A stretch of DNA of 64,000 bases, taken from positions 1 through 64,000 of the forward strand of contig JAYZDP010000152.1 of the NCBI GenBank assembly GCA_036337765.1, in the 5' to 3' direction. The notes beneath the pieces were generated by a model. The model made no database searches and was not told where the DNA came from. It was given only the letters and a program-made list of their open reading frames with translations. The translations under genes were made by a program, and so were the position numbers. Source of the stretch: JAYZDP01 sp036337765 (GTDB lineage Bacteria > Acidobacteriota > Thermoanaerobaculia > Multivoradales > Multivoraceae). Of this stretch, positions 19,010 through 27,724 are shown piece by piece. The first letter of the stretch is position 1. Each line of letters opens with the position of its first letter.

Positions 19010-20236
19010 TCAGGTAGTTGACGCTGCAAGCTGAACCACGCGGCGCTCGGCGAGATCGCGGACGGCCGCCTCGTCGAAGCCAAGGCTCGCTAGGACCTCG
19101 CCGGTGTGCTGCCCGAGGACCGGGGCCTGGAGCGGCGGGAGCTTCGCCACGCCCTCGACCTCGATCGGGCTCGCCACCGTTCGTAAACCGTCCGATCCCT
19201 CGATCTCAGGCAGTAGGCCGTTGGCGCACATCTGCTCGTCGGTGGCAACGTCCGCGATCCGATTAACGATGCCGAAGGTGACTTCATGATCGTCCAGTGC
19301 CTGTCGCCAGCGTGACAGCGGCGCACTCGCGAAGGTCTCGTCGAGGACGGCGACCAGCGCCACCGAGTTCGCACGCCGCGATTCGGCGTCCGCGAAGCGT
19401 GGATCGTCGACGAGATCTTTACGGCCGATGGCGGCGACGAGCCGCGGCCACTCCACAGGATCATTGATCATGGCGAGGTACAGAGCCTCGCCGTCGCCGC
19501 AGACGTACGCACTGATCAGCGCGTTGGGACTCTCCGAGTGCGCCGGCGGCTCGAACGCGGGTGCACCGCATAGCGCCGCCTGGATGAAGATCGAGTTTGC
19601 CCAGACGCCGTTGGCCATCAGCGACGTCTTGACCTTGCTGCCCTTGCCGGTGCGCTCGCGGCGGTACAGGCCCATCATGATCGCGCCGAACAGCGCCACG
19701 GCGCTCGGGTTGTCACCCATCCCAGCCGTGGCGATGGCGTGGTCGGCACCCGGCGGCCGCACCGTGTCCATCATGCCGGACCGAGCCCACCAGGCCGTCG
19801 CGTCGTAGCCGGGCTTCTCGATCTCCTCGCCAGCATCGCCGTAGCCGGTGGCGTGAGCGTAGACGAGGCGCTCGTTGTGGCCCGCCAGCTCTTCCCAGCC
19901 GAGACCGAGATCGGAGACCACCGAGGGGTGGAAGTTGGTGATGAAGACGTCGGCATCTGCGACCAGCCGGTAGAGAATCGCCCGCCCCTCCGCATCCTTC
20001 AGGTTCAGAGCCACCGACTTCTTGTTTCGGCCTGTGAGGATCCAACAGTAGGGCTGGTCGCTCACTGGGAACGGCGCCACCGTGTGCAGGTAGCGGTAGG
20101 GGTCGCCGATGCCTGGGCCTTCGACGTGGATCACCTCGGCGCCGAAGTCGCCCATGATGGTCCCGGCCGCCGGCGCCAGAACGAAAGTCGCCACTTCGAC
20201 GACCTTGATTCCTTCGAGGAGGGGTGTGTCGCTCAT
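19010..20236 (-). CDS. CaiB/BaiF family CoA-transferase
   Basis: A 408-residue class III CoA-transferase. Family features include VVEVATFVLAPAAGTIMGDF, EVIHVEGPGIGDPYRY, the NKKSVALNLKD block and the catalytic aspartate D175 in AGMGDNPSA. The C-terminal region ends with LGQHTGEVLASLGF, as usual. It would transfer CoA between carboxylic acids in the cytoplasm. It is a lone gene on this strand, convergent with a sulfatase and divergent from the broken PilZ gene, so no pathway partner is adjacent. Sequence is well separated from the other CaiB protein of the window, so different substrates are likely. Confidence 0.9.
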   Translation of the reverse strand: MSDTPLLEGIKVVEVATFVLAPAAGTIMGDFGAEVIHVEGPGIGDPYRYLHTVAPFPVSDQPYCWILTGRNKKSVALNLKDAEGRAILYRLVADADVFITNFHPSVVSDLGLGWEELAGHNERLVYAHATGYGDAGEEIEKPGYDATAWWARSGMMDTVRPPGADHAIATAGMGDNPSAVALFGAIMMGLYRRERTGKGSKVKTSLMANGVWANSIFIQAALCGAPAFEPPAHSESPNALISAYVCGDGEALYLAMINDPVEWPRLVAAIGRKDLVDDPRFADAESRRANSVALVAVLDETFASAPLSRWRQALDDHEVTFGIVNRIADVATDEQMCANGLLPEIEGSDGLRTVASPIEVEGVAKLPPLQAPVLGQHTGEVLASLGFDEAAVRDLAERRVVQLAASTT

Positions 20237-20281
20237 CTGCCGCGATGCTATCGGAGGTCCAAGAGGTAGTCGCGCACTAGA

Positions 20282-20612
20282 GTGGCGGCGGCGCCGGAGG
20301 TACTACCCGCGAGCACGAACGACGACAGACGGTCCGCCAGCCGAAGTGCGCGCCGCCTGCCGGTGCGCTTCCGGGTCAAGGGGGAGGAGCGCGAGCAGAC
20401 GGGGTTTCTCTCCGACATCTCGGCCACTGGCGTCTTCATCGGCACGGCACGCCCCCTACCCCGCGGCGCACCCGCCGCCACTGAACGAGGCAGTGCAGCT
20501 GGAGTTTCGGCTCGCCGATGGGCATACCGTATCGGCAGTCGGACGGGTCGTCCAACGGGTCGAGGAGCCCGAAATCATCCTCGAGACCCTGCGTACGCTG
20601 CTCGCAGACTGA
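20282..20612 (+). pseudogene. Frameshifted PilZ-domain gene
   Basis: The first frame (GTG at 20282) reads RRLPVRFRVKGEE then FLSDISATGVFIGTARPLP, which is the RxxxR and DxSxxG signature of a c-di-GMP-binding PilZ domain. After about 20465 this frame becomes meaningless. The next frame then gives NEAVQLEFRLADGHTVSAVG and VVQRVEEPEIILETLRTLLA, ending at 20612, which is the expected second half. A single extra base in the C-rich stretch about 20452-20478 explains the break. The usual GVGVEF-like strand near the end also seems missing. It may be a true pseudogene or an assembly error in a homopolymer. Confidence 0.65.
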
Positions 20613-20629
20613 ACTGGCCGCGGGCCGCC

Positions 20630-21655
20630 TCAGCGCCCCTGCTGCTGGCGCCACTCCTGCTCGAGGAAGCGCGCTCCTCGCAGGCTGTTGCCGACCGAGT
20701 AGTTGCCCTCGTGGCAGGCGAACTCGTACAACCGCTTGTCCGTCCGCGGCCACGGTAGCGAGCCACTGTACGGCGCGGTGTGCTCGGGATCGTTGACCGT
20801 GAATTCGTAGAGCAGGTTGTCCTCGTCGAGGTGAGTGAAGCGCTCCACGACGTGCAGACCCTCGCGCGATTCGTGCCAGGAGGTCATGAAGTGGGTCGTA
20901 TCCACCACCAGCGTGTCGCCTTCGAACCAACCGATCGAGTCGCCAGCCATCGATCGTGCACCGGCGTGGGCGTGCTCCGAATCGAGACGGATGACACGAG
21001 CCCAGTGCATCCACTCGACCAGCAGAACGACGTGGGTCTCGGTCTGGGTGATGGTCTTGACGTTGTTGTACGCCCTGGGACCGATCGGGATGGTGGCCGA
21101 CTGGTGGAAGACACAGCGATTGAGCGGGGTCAGCGACTCGGGGCCGTCGTAGGGGTCGTCGCCGTTCTCGAGCCACCAGGCCGTGCCGGTGTTCTCGTAG
21201 CCGAACGCGGGCAGATCGGCGCGGCGCTTCTCGCCGGCCTCGGTCAGCGTCGGCAGCCGACCGTTCGGCGGGTCGGTGAGGATCGAGGTGCGGTACTTGC
21301 CGTCGATGGCGAAAGTCGTTGTACCGCGATCGAGCCAGAACCGATTGTAGGCACCGACGCCCCCGAACTCCTCGTCACCTCGCGCCGCGGGAGCTGAGCG
21401 GTTCGGGTCGCTGGCCTCGTTCGCACGTGCCGCAGCGGCCGCGTCCGCTTGCTCGATCTCCCGCGCCTCGCGCCCATCCATGTACAGAGTGTCGCCGTAC
21501 TTCGGATCGCGCTCGTAGGGCGTCAGGACCGAGATGTCGTACGTGCCAGAGAAGTCCGGCTGACCACTGGGAGTTCGGGGAATGTCATCGGCACTCACGA
21601 CCGACAGGGCCGAAGAAACCAAGACGGCTACCGTCAGAACAAGAGTCTTGCTCAT
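20630..21655 (-). CDS. Exported PDFSG-type protein of unknown function
   Basis: A 341-residue exported protein (signal LVLTVAVLVSSALSVVSA). It opens with IPRTPSGQPDFSGTYD and ends with LYEFACHEGNYSVGNSLRGA, a layout seen in many uncharacterised proteins of soil and marine bacteria. The middle holds NGRLPTLTEAGEKR, NTGTAWWLE and GWFEGDTLVVDTTHF. No catalytic motif is recognisable. A paralogue with the same landmarks lies at 27725-28837. It is followed downstream by the convergent broken PilZ gene, and its start lies 25 nt from the stop of the copper-monooxygenase-like gene on the same strand, so the two are probably co-transcribed. Confidence 0.8.
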   Translation of the reverse strand: MSKTLVLTVAVLVSSALSVVSADDIPRTPSGQPDFSGTYDISVLTPYERDPKYGDTLYMDGREAREIEQADAAAAARANEASDPNRSAPAARGDEEFGGVGAYNRFWLDRGTTTFAIDGKYRTSILTDPPNGRLPTLTEAGEKRRADLPAFGYENTGTAWWLENGDDPYDGPESLTPLNRCVFHQSATIPIGPRAYNNVKTITQTETHVVLLVEWMHWARVIRLDSEHAHAGARSMAGDSIGWFEGDTLVVDTTHFMTSWHESREGLHVVERFTHLDEDNLLYEFTVNDPEHTAPYSGSLPWPRTDKRLYEFACHEGNYSVGNSLRGARFLEQEWRQQQGR

Positions 21656-21680
21656 TCAACGACCTCCCGCCTCCGCAGTG

Positions 21681-23237
21681 CTATAGCCCCGCGCTGGGAC
21701 TGACGCTGCCGTCGTAAGGCAAGCCCACGATCGGAATCGCCTGCGGCTCTGCGGTATCCGACCCGATCGTCAGGGTGCCCGTGAATCGTCCGTCGGGCTG
21801 AACCGCCCCTTCGATCACGGTGGTCGTCGCACTGGCGTCGGGAGTCGGGAACTGAGTGACGATCTTCAGCTCGGCGCCGTTCCACGCAAAGTCATCCAAT
21901 GATGTCGAGAAAGCCCCTGTTCCCTGGCCGAGGTACAGCCACCCCTCGCCCTGACGGGGAGCATGGAACGCCAACGACAGGAACCCGTCCACGAGGTAGG
22001 AATCCTCGGCCGGATGAAGCGCCAGCCGAGATAGCAGCATCTGCCGGGCTGGCGTCGGCTTGAAGCGAACCGAGTCCTTCTTCACCGCCTCGACGAAGCC
22101 GACGAACATCTCGTTGAAGGTGTCGCCGCGGTAGATGATCTCCTTGGTGGGGTCCGGATTGTCAGCATTGCCCGCGGAGTTGTCCCACACCGCCGTGACG
22201 TCCAGCCGGCTGCCGGCGGGAATGTCGATGGGCTGGGTCGGGTAGTACAGCCACTGCCAGTTGAAGTTGTAGTTCGGCACGTCGAGCAGCACTTCCTTCT
22301 GGCCATCAGGATAGGTGAGCTCGTAGCTCATCGCCTTGCCGCGCAGGTGCATGTGCGGACTGAAAGCCAGAATCTGCATGTCTTCGTCGAACAGCATGTG
22401 GGCCGTCTCGGGATGGTGATCGGCGCCGGGTGGAATCCGCAGGCCGGTATTCGCTACCGCCAGGGTCACCACTTCCCTTTGCAGCTCACCGTCACCGAAG
22501 TAGACGCCGATCTGAGACACGTCGCTGGTCGCCTCACCCATCGGGTGGAAGTGCATGTCCAGCTGCAGCGTGGTCTTTTCGCCCAAGACCCGGCCCATCC
22601 CGTCGGGAAAGACGTAGGGCGGCATCCCGGCCGTCCACACCGCAAGCACGCCAGTCGGTCCCCCGCCATAGGTGGCGAGGAAGTGGTGCGCCACCCGCCG
22701 GTCCCCGGGGAGAAACTCGATCGCTCTCACCCAGCGGTCTCCGTCGAGCGCGATCTCATGGCGCTGGACCGTGAAGATGTCGTCGCCATCCGCGGGCACG
22801 TCGACACGGTCAAGGGCGATCACGAGGTCCGGCTCGCCGAGCGTCCAACCGTCGGCGAAGGTCGGGACTTCGGGGAGATCGGAAGGGTTGCCTTCCGCGG
22901 CACCCTGTTTCGCCCAGTTGACGATGGTCGCGATCTCGGCATCCGAGAGCGAGATGTCGTTGGACCACTCGTGCCGATCGGACTCACCGCTGAACGGCGG
23001 CATGTCACGGCTCTGCACTTGCTTGGCGATCGAGCGGGCCCATGGCCGCACTTCTTGGTAAGACAGTAGGGACATGGGCGCGACTTCGCCGGGCCGATGA
23101 CACTGGGCACAGTTCTCGAAAAATATCGGAGCCACGTCGCGGCTGAAGGTCGGCGCGTCGACGGCGGCGGCGGCCGGCAAGGCGAGCAGGATCGAGAGGG
23201 CGGCGAGAGGGGTCACGACGAGGATCTTCGACATCAT
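21681..23237 (-). CDS. Cytochrome c / copper type II monooxygenase-like protein
   Basis: A 518-residue exported protein. The signal is followed by a c-type cytochrome domain with CAQCH (43-47) and the typical APMSLLSYQEVRPWAR and MPPFSGES blocks. A region related to copper type II ascorbate-dependent monooxygenases follows, with candidate copper ligands in VAHHFL, MHFHPMG and SPHMHLRGKAM. The C-terminus has an extra beta domain of about 120 residues not present in the neighbour at 23331. Family members of the peptidyl-glycine and dopamine-beta hydroxylase type hydroxylate C-H bonds using two copper sites; fusion to a heme domain would supply electrons. Substrate is unknown. Confidence 0.85.
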   Translation of the reverse strand: MMSKILVVTPLAALSILLALPAAAAVDAPTFSRDVAPIFFENCAQCHRPGEVAPMSLLSYQEVRPWARSIAKQVQSRDMPPFSGESDRHEWSNDISLSDAEIATIVNWAKQGAAEGNPSDLPEVPTFADGWTLGEPDLVIALDRVDVPADGDDIFTVQRHEIALDGDRWVRAIEFLPGDRRVAHHFLATYGGGPTGVLAVWTAGMPPYVFPDGMGRVLGEKTTLQLDMHFHPMGEATSDVSQIGVYFGDGELQREVVTLAVANTGLRIPPGADHHPETAHMLFDEDMQILAFSPHMHLRGKAMSYELTYPDGQKEVLLDVPNYNFNWQWLYYPTQPIDIPAGSRLDVTAVWDNSAGNADNPDPTKEIIYRGDTFNEMFVGFVEAVKKDSVRFKPTPARQMLLSRLALHPAEDSYLVDGFLSLAFHAPRQGEGWLYLGQGTGAFSTSLDDFAWNGAELKIVTQFPTPDASATTTVIEGAVQPDGRFTGTLTIGSDTAEPQAIPIVGLPYDGSVSPSAGL

Positions 23238-23330
23238 CGGCTCATTCTAGCCTGTCATCCGGCGACCTGTCGTCAGGCTGCTGCAAGCGCGCCGTATACT
23301 GCTGCAGTCCAACGAGCCAGGAGATCCGTC

Positions 23331-24608
23331 ATGCGCGCATCCACAACAATGGCCATCGCCATCGCCATCGCCATCGCTGCAGTCTTTCTCGTCACCGGCG
23401 CGGCACTGGCCGCGGCCAAAGACGTCGTCGCGGAGCCCACCTTCTACCGCGACGTGGCGCCCATCCTCCAGCAAAGCTGCCAGAACTGCCACCGCGATGG
23501 CGGCGCCAACCTCGGCGGTCAAGTCGCGCCCATGGCACTCGTCTCCTATGCCGACACCCGCCCGTGGGCCAAGGCGATCGCCAAACAGGTCGAGGCACGC
23601 ACGATGCCTCCGTGGCACGCCTCGCACGCGCAGAACGGGATCTTTCACAACCAGCGCACCCTCAGCGAGGGCCAGATCGCCACCGTAGTGGCTTGGGCCC
23701 GCGGCGGAGCGCCGGCCGGAAACGTCGCCGACGCGCCGACTCCGAAGGCGTGGCCACCGACCGTTGACGGCTGGATCACCGGCGAGCCGGATCTCGAGAT
23801 CGCCATCGAGCGCACCTTCATCGAGGACGACGTGCAAGACATCTACATGGACCTGGTGACCGAGATCACCCCCGACATGCTCCCCGAGCCGCGCTGGGTC
23901 AAGTCGATCGAGTTCCAGCCGGGAAGCTCGATCGTGCACCACATCGTCGCCCCACCCCTCGGCGGTCTCGGACCGGGGCTGCAGCCGTACCTGTACGCCG
24001 AGAACTTCGGCACCCTCCTCGCGCCTGGTGACCGGGTGCGCTGGTCGATGCACTACCACAAGGAGCCCGGCCCCGGCACCGGAGTGTGGGATCAGTCGCG
24101 CGCCAACATCCAGTTCTATCCCCCGGGAGTGGTGCCCGATCATCCCGTGGTCTGGGCCCACGCGTCGCGCTACGACTTCGTGCTGCCGCCGGGCGACGAG
24201 CACGTCCAGTACACCCAACGGCTACCGATCGAGCGCGACGCGCTACTGCTAGCGCTGAACCCGCACATGCATCTGCGCGGCAAGGCCGCGCGCTACACCG
24301 CGCACTACCCCGACGGTACGACCGAAGTCCTGCTCGACGTGCCGCGCTACGACTTCAACTGGCAGACCACGTACGAGTATCCGCTCGGCGAGCCCAAGAA
24401 CCTGCCGGCCGGCACCGAGATCGAGTTCATGGCCGCCTGGGACAACTCGGCCGACAACCCGTACAACCCGAACCCGGCGGAAGAAGTGCGCTTTGGTAAG
24501 CCAACCACGGCCGAGATGATGGTCGGTTGGGTCATCCTCTCCGACGCAGAGCCCGGTGTCACCGTGCCAGGGGGGGTCTTGACCAGCCGGACGCGCGTGG
24601 CCGACTGA
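23331..24608 (+). CDS. Cytochrome c / copper type II monooxygenase-like protein
   Basis: A 425-residue exported protein starting at ATG 23331, 7 nt after AGGAG. The signal peptide includes a repeated Ala-Ile run encoded by four GCCATC units. The cytochrome domain has CQNCH (50-54), VAPMALVSYADTRPWAKAIA and TMPPWHA. Copper-site histidines are in SSIVHHIV, SMHYHKEPG and NPHMHLRGKAA. It is about 90 residues shorter than the divergent paralogue at 21681, lacking that protein's C-terminal beta domain, and otherwise aligns throughout (DVPRYDFNWQ versus DVPNYNFNWQ). A TATACT box at 23295-23300 is a plausible promoter element. It converges on the Kelch gene. Confidence 0.87.
   Translation: MRASTTMAIAIAIAIAAVFLVTGAALAAAKDVVAEPTFYRDVAPILQQSCQNCHRDGGANLGGQVAPMALVSYADTRPWAKAIAKQVEARTMPPWHASHAQNGIFHNQRTLSEGQIATVVAWARGGAPAGNVADAPTPKAWPPTVDGWITGEPDLEIAIERTFIEDDVQDIYMDLVTEITPDMLPEPRWVKSIEFQPGSSIVHHIVAPPLGGLGPGLQPYLYAENFGTLLAPGDRVRWSMHYHKEPGPGTGVWDQSRANIQFYPPGVVPDHPVVWAHASRYDFVLPPGDEHVQYTQRLPIERDALLLALNPHMHLRGKAARYTAHYPDGTTEVLLDVPRYDFNWQTTYEYPLGEPKNLPAGTEIEFMAAWDNSADNPYNPNPAEEVRFGKPTTAEMMVGWVILSDAEPGVTVPGGVLTSRTRVAD
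23352..23375 (+). repeat. Four GCCATC hexanucleotide units
   Basis: Perfect tandem copies inside the signal-peptide coding region give Ala-Ile repeats. Changes in copy number would keep the frame and only alter the length of the hydrophobic core. Confidence 0.9.
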
Positions 24609-24623
24609 CGACAGGTCCCCGGT

Positions 24624-25640
24624 TCAGGGAGCGTCGATGACCCACATGTCGGCCTGCACGCTGCTGCCGGTCGGCGAGCCACCGGCGACATAGAGCTTGC
24701 CGCCGAGGATCGCCGCCGCCGGCGAGGAAAGCGGCATCGGCAGAGTCGCTACGTGCCGCCACTCTCCACCGGGCGCAAGCGTGAGGATGCCAGGGTCGAT
24801 CTTCTTCGACTCGCCTGCGGCAGTGGTGTGGCCACCGACCATCCAGATCTTTCCGCCGTGCACGAAGGTGCCGCCCTCGGCGTGCGAGTGGCCCTTGGGA
24901 AGAGACGGGCCGGCGGACCAGGAGTCGGTCGCCGGGTCGTAGATGTCGACACGGGCCTGATCGAGCTGCTTCGAGTCGTGATGCAACTGACCGCCGATGG
25001 CGTAGATCTTTCCATTAAAGACGACGCACGAGAACTGGTTGCGCGGGCCCGGCAGCGGCGCCGCGTCGGTCCACTCGGCAGAACCGCCGGCCCAATCGTC
25101 TAAGTCCAGCACCCAATGGTCAGCGGCATTGGTGTCGCGATCGGCCTTCACGCCGCCCATGTAGTGGAGCTCGCGGCCGACGATCGCAAGACCGCCGCCG
25201 CCGCGCGTTTCAGGCAGCAGCGGCGCCGCAGTGAAGCGGTCCTGGTCGACGTCGTAGCTCCATACCTCGGCGATGGTGTGTCCTTTGTAGCCGTCCTTGA
25301 AGCCGCCGGCGTACCAGACCGTGCGTCCGTCGAGCACGAGGTTCATGTGCGTGATGGCACTCGGCAGATCCTGGATCCGCGTCCAGCTGCCGTCAGCAGG
25401 GTCGAAGAAGTGCGAGATCCGACTCGAGCGCACCCCCTCGGTGTAACCGCCGAGCAGGTAGAGCTTGGCGTCGAGCACGAAGGTGCCCGCCTCCCACTTC
25501 TCGACCGGCATGTCCGGCAGCTGGACCCAGTCGCTCTGGGCGGAAACCGTGGATGTGAGCACGAAAGCGAGAGTCGCAATCGCGGCCCACGTGACGCGGC
25601 ACGACATCCGACTTCCACGCTGGAACCTGTTGGCCTTCAT
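24624..25640 (-). CDS. Exported Kelch-repeat protein
   Basis: A 338-residue exported beta-propeller with Kelch motifs (LYLLGGYTEGV, TVWYAGGF, IYAIGGQL, IWMVGGHT, LYVAGGSP), enough for a six-bladed propeller. The signal peptide ends near VSAQSDW. Start chosen at ATG 25640 behind GGAGGA; the frame is open further upstream but without signal or SD. Kelch proteins in this setting may bind glycans or act as sialidase-fold enzymes; no catalytic residues can be assigned. It diverges from the sulfotransferase-like gene at 25710, and the 69-nt gap contains back-to-back TACACT and TACTGT boxes. Confidence 0.87.
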   Translation of the reverse strand: MKANRFQRGSRMSCRVTWAAIATLAFVLTSTVSAQSDWVQLPDMPVEKWEAGTFVLDAKLYLLGGYTEGVRSSRISHFFDPADGSWTRIQDLPSAITHMNLVLDGRTVWYAGGFKDGYKGHTIAEVWSYDVDQDRFTAAPLLPETRGGGGLAIVGRELHYMGGVKADRDTNAADHWVLDLDDWAGGSAEWTDAAPLPGPRNQFSCVVFNGKIYAIGGQLHHDSKQLDQARVDIYDPATDSWSAGPSLPKGHSHAEGGTFVHGGKIWMVGGHTTAAGESKKIDPGILTLAPGGEWRHVATLPMPLSSPAAAILGGKLYVAGGSPTGSSVQADMWVIDAP

Positions 25641-25709
25641 GCGTTCCTCCGCAACGAGTCTCGACGTTGTTCGAGAAGTGAAGTGTACTGTCGCTACCAT
25701 TGCGAGCCG

Positions 25710-26444
25710 ATGACTGTCCGGGTCGCCATGTGGTCGGGGCCACGCAATATCTCGACCGCGATGATGCGCTCCTGGGGCTCCAGGGCGGACACCGTGGTCG
25801 TGGACGAGCCGTTCTATGCGCACTACCTGCAGCAGACCGGCCTCGAGCATCCGGGCGCCGAAGAGATCATCGATCGAGGTCAGACCGATTGGCGAGACGT
25901 AGTCGCATCACTCTTCGAGGATCTTTCCGAGGGAAAGTCGGTGCAGTTTCAGAAGCAGATGACGCTACATCTCCTCGAGAGCATGGACCGCGGCTGGATC
26001 CACAACGTCGTGAACTGCTTCCTTATCCGCGAGCCCCGTGACGTGATTACTTCGTACGCCGCTAAGCGCCCGCATCTCGATCTTTCTGACCTCGGCTTCC
26101 TCCAGCAAGCCGAGCTTCACGCTTGGGTCCTCGAGCACACCGGACAAGACCCACCCATCGTCGACGCCCGCGACGTGCAGAACCACCCGGAGGCCGTCCT
26201 GGCGCGCCTGTGCGAGCGCATCGGCACCGCCTTCGACCCCGCCATGCTCTCGTGGCCGCCTGGCCGCCGCGACACCGACGGTATCTGGGCTCCCCACTGG
26301 TACACGTCGGTCGAGGCCTCTACGGGCTTCAACCCCTATCGCGAAAAGGGCCAGGACGTGCCCGCGGCCCTCGAGGGCATCTACAAGGTGGGCCTCGAGA
26401 CATATCGCGAGCTCTACGAGCAGAGAATCCGACCGGACGACTAA
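25710..26444 (+). CDS. Sulfotransferase-like P-loop protein
   Basis: A 244-residue cytoplasmic protein with a modified P-loop typical of PAPS-dependent sulfotransferases at its N-terminus (VAMWSGPRNISTAMMRSW). A 3'-phosphate-binding segment follows (CFLIREPRDVITSYAAKR). The C-terminal region contains GIWAPHWYTSVEASTGF. The protein is short for the family and matches the sulfotransferase-like domain fused to aminotransferase in plant branched-chain-aminotransferase-like proteins. The next gene, 15 nt downstream, encodes exactly that aminotransferase partner. Start ATG 25710 is chosen because the P-loop begins directly after it. True sulfotransfer has not been shown for this subgroup as far as I know. 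Confidence 0.85.
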   Translation: MTVRVAMWSGPRNISTAMMRSWGSRADTVVVDEPFYAHYLQQTGLEHPGAEEIIDRGQTDWRDVVASLFEDLSEGKSVQFQKQMTLHLLESMDRGWIHNVVNCFLIREPRDVITSYAAKRPHLDLSDLGFLQQAELHAWVLEHTGQDPPIVDARDVQNHPEAVLARLCERIGTAFDPAMLSWPPGRRDTDGIWAPHWYTSVEASTGFNPYREKGQDVPAALEGIYKVGLETYRELYEQRIRPDD

Positions 26445-26459
26445 CTGAGGCGAGGAAAC

Positions 26460-27374
26460 ATGCTCCAACAGTGGAACGAAAAAAACTCGGACATCCAGAT
26501 CAGCATCAACGGTCGCCTGGTGCACCGCGACGTCGCCGGGGTCAGCCCCTTCGACTCCGTGGTCCAGGGCGGCGATGCGGTCTGGGAGGGGCTGCGCCTG
26601 TACCAGGGACACATCTTTAAGCTGGAGGAGCACCTCGACCGCCTTCGCAGCTCGGCTCTCGCCCTGGCCTTCCGCGAGATCCCGCCGCACGATGAGCTCG
26701 TCGCCGAGATTCGTCGGACCCTCGAGGCCAACCAGATGTTCGACAATGTCCACATCCGCCTGACTCTGACCCGAGGGGTCAAGATCACGTCGGGCATGGA
26801 CCCGCGTCTCAACCAGAGCGGACCCACCCTCATCGTTATCGCCGAGCACAAAGCCCCCGTCTACGGCAGCACCGGGGTCACCCTCGTCACCTCGGCGCTG
26901 CGTCGCTTCTCGCCCGATTTCCTGGACCCGAAGATCCACCACTGCAATCTAATCCAGTCGATCCTGGCGAAGATCGAAGCCAACACCGCCGGCGCCGACG
27001 ACGCCCTGATGCTCGACCAGAATGGCTTCATCGCCGAGACCAACGCCACCCACTTCTTCCTCGTCCAGGGCGGCACGGTGCTAACCAGCCGGCTTCTTGC
27101 GTGTCCAGAAGGCATCACTCGTGCGACGGTGCTCGAGCTGTGTTTCGAGCTCGACATCCCCTGCTCGGAGCGCGATCTGTCCCTGACCGAGGCCTACCGC
27201 TGCGACGAGGCGTTCTGCACCGGGACCATGGGCGAGCTGGTACCTGTTGTCCGCCTTGACGATCGGCCCCTCGGCGGGCTGGGCAGGCCGGTGACCGAGC
27301 GTCTTCACGCCGCGTTTCGCGACCTCACCGTTGCCTCCGGCACCCGGCTCGTCGACCCACTCGCCGATGACTGA
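26460..27374 (+). CDS. Class IV (D-amino acid/branched-chain-like) aminotransferase
   Basis: A 304-residue PLP enzyme of fold type IV. The PLP lysine is K158 in FLDPKIHHCNLIQ. The glutamate in GFIAETNATHFFLV and the phosphate loop CPEGITRATVLEL are in place, as is TGTMGELVPVV. The family covers branched-chain aminotransferases, D-amino acid aminotransferases and 4-amino-4-deoxychorismate lyases. The resemblance to the aminotransferase half of plant fused proteins suggests a distinct branch. It is preceded by GAGGAAAC and follows the sulfotransferase-like gene by 15 nt, so both are surely co-transcribed. The stop is immediately followed by a kinase gene remnant, suggesting a rearrangement at this boundary. 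Confidence 0.9.
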   Translation: MLQQWNEKNSDIQISINGRLVHRDVAGVSPFDSVVQGGDAVWEGLRLYQGHIFKLEEHLDRLRSSALALAFREIPPHDELVAEIRRTLEANQMFDNVHIRLTLTRGVKITSGMDPRLNQSGPTLIVIAEHKAPVYGSTGVTLVTSALRRFSPDFLDPKIHHCNLIQSILAKIEANTAGADDALMLDQNGFIAETNATHFFLVQGGTVLTSRLLACPEGITRATVLELCFELDIPCSERDLSLTEAYRCDEAFCTGTMGELVPVVRLDDRPLGGLGRPVTERLHAAFRDLTVASGTRLVDPLADD

Positions 27375-27668
27375 GGCGGCGCGCAAGATTCGAGCGCGAG
27401 GCGAAGGTGATCGCCACCCTCATATCGTCACGATCTACGCCATCGAGGACGTCGAGGGCACGCGCTGCCCTACATGTCCCCGGAGCAGGTGCAGGGGCTC
27501 GGGATCGATCACCGCACCCATATCTTCTCGTTCGGCATCGCGACGCCAGCCGGGGAGCCACCGAAGAAAGCGCCGCCGCACAAGACCTACCGGACACCTC
27601 TTGCCGGTCGTGAGACCGAACGCAGCGAACTCCTCGGACTGCTCGAACAGGCTGAGCAGGGCCGCTCG
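27371..27668 (+). pseudogene. Decayed serine/threonine kinase-AAA ATPase gene
   Basis: Fragments of one large kinase gene appear in successive frames. RFEREAKVIATL (27386-27421, subdomain III) is followed after a frame change by HPHIVTIYAIEDVEG (27415-27459, subdomains IV-V). A second frame then reads LPYMSPEQVQG then DHRTHIFSFGIA (27465 on), which is the subdomain VIII-IX region. The catalytic loop HRD and DFG segments between them are missing. Further on in the same frame LAGRETERSELLGLLEQAEQ (from 27600) matches the start of the AAA/predicted-ATPase domain that follows the kinase in many bacterial multidomain kinases. So at least three internal deletions have reduced a gene of a few kilobases to about 300 nt. 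Confidence 0.75.
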
Positions 27669-27724
27669 GCATGCCCAAGCACTCGGCCATGTCCGCCACC
27701 CACCTGGACCAGCTCTGGGATCTC

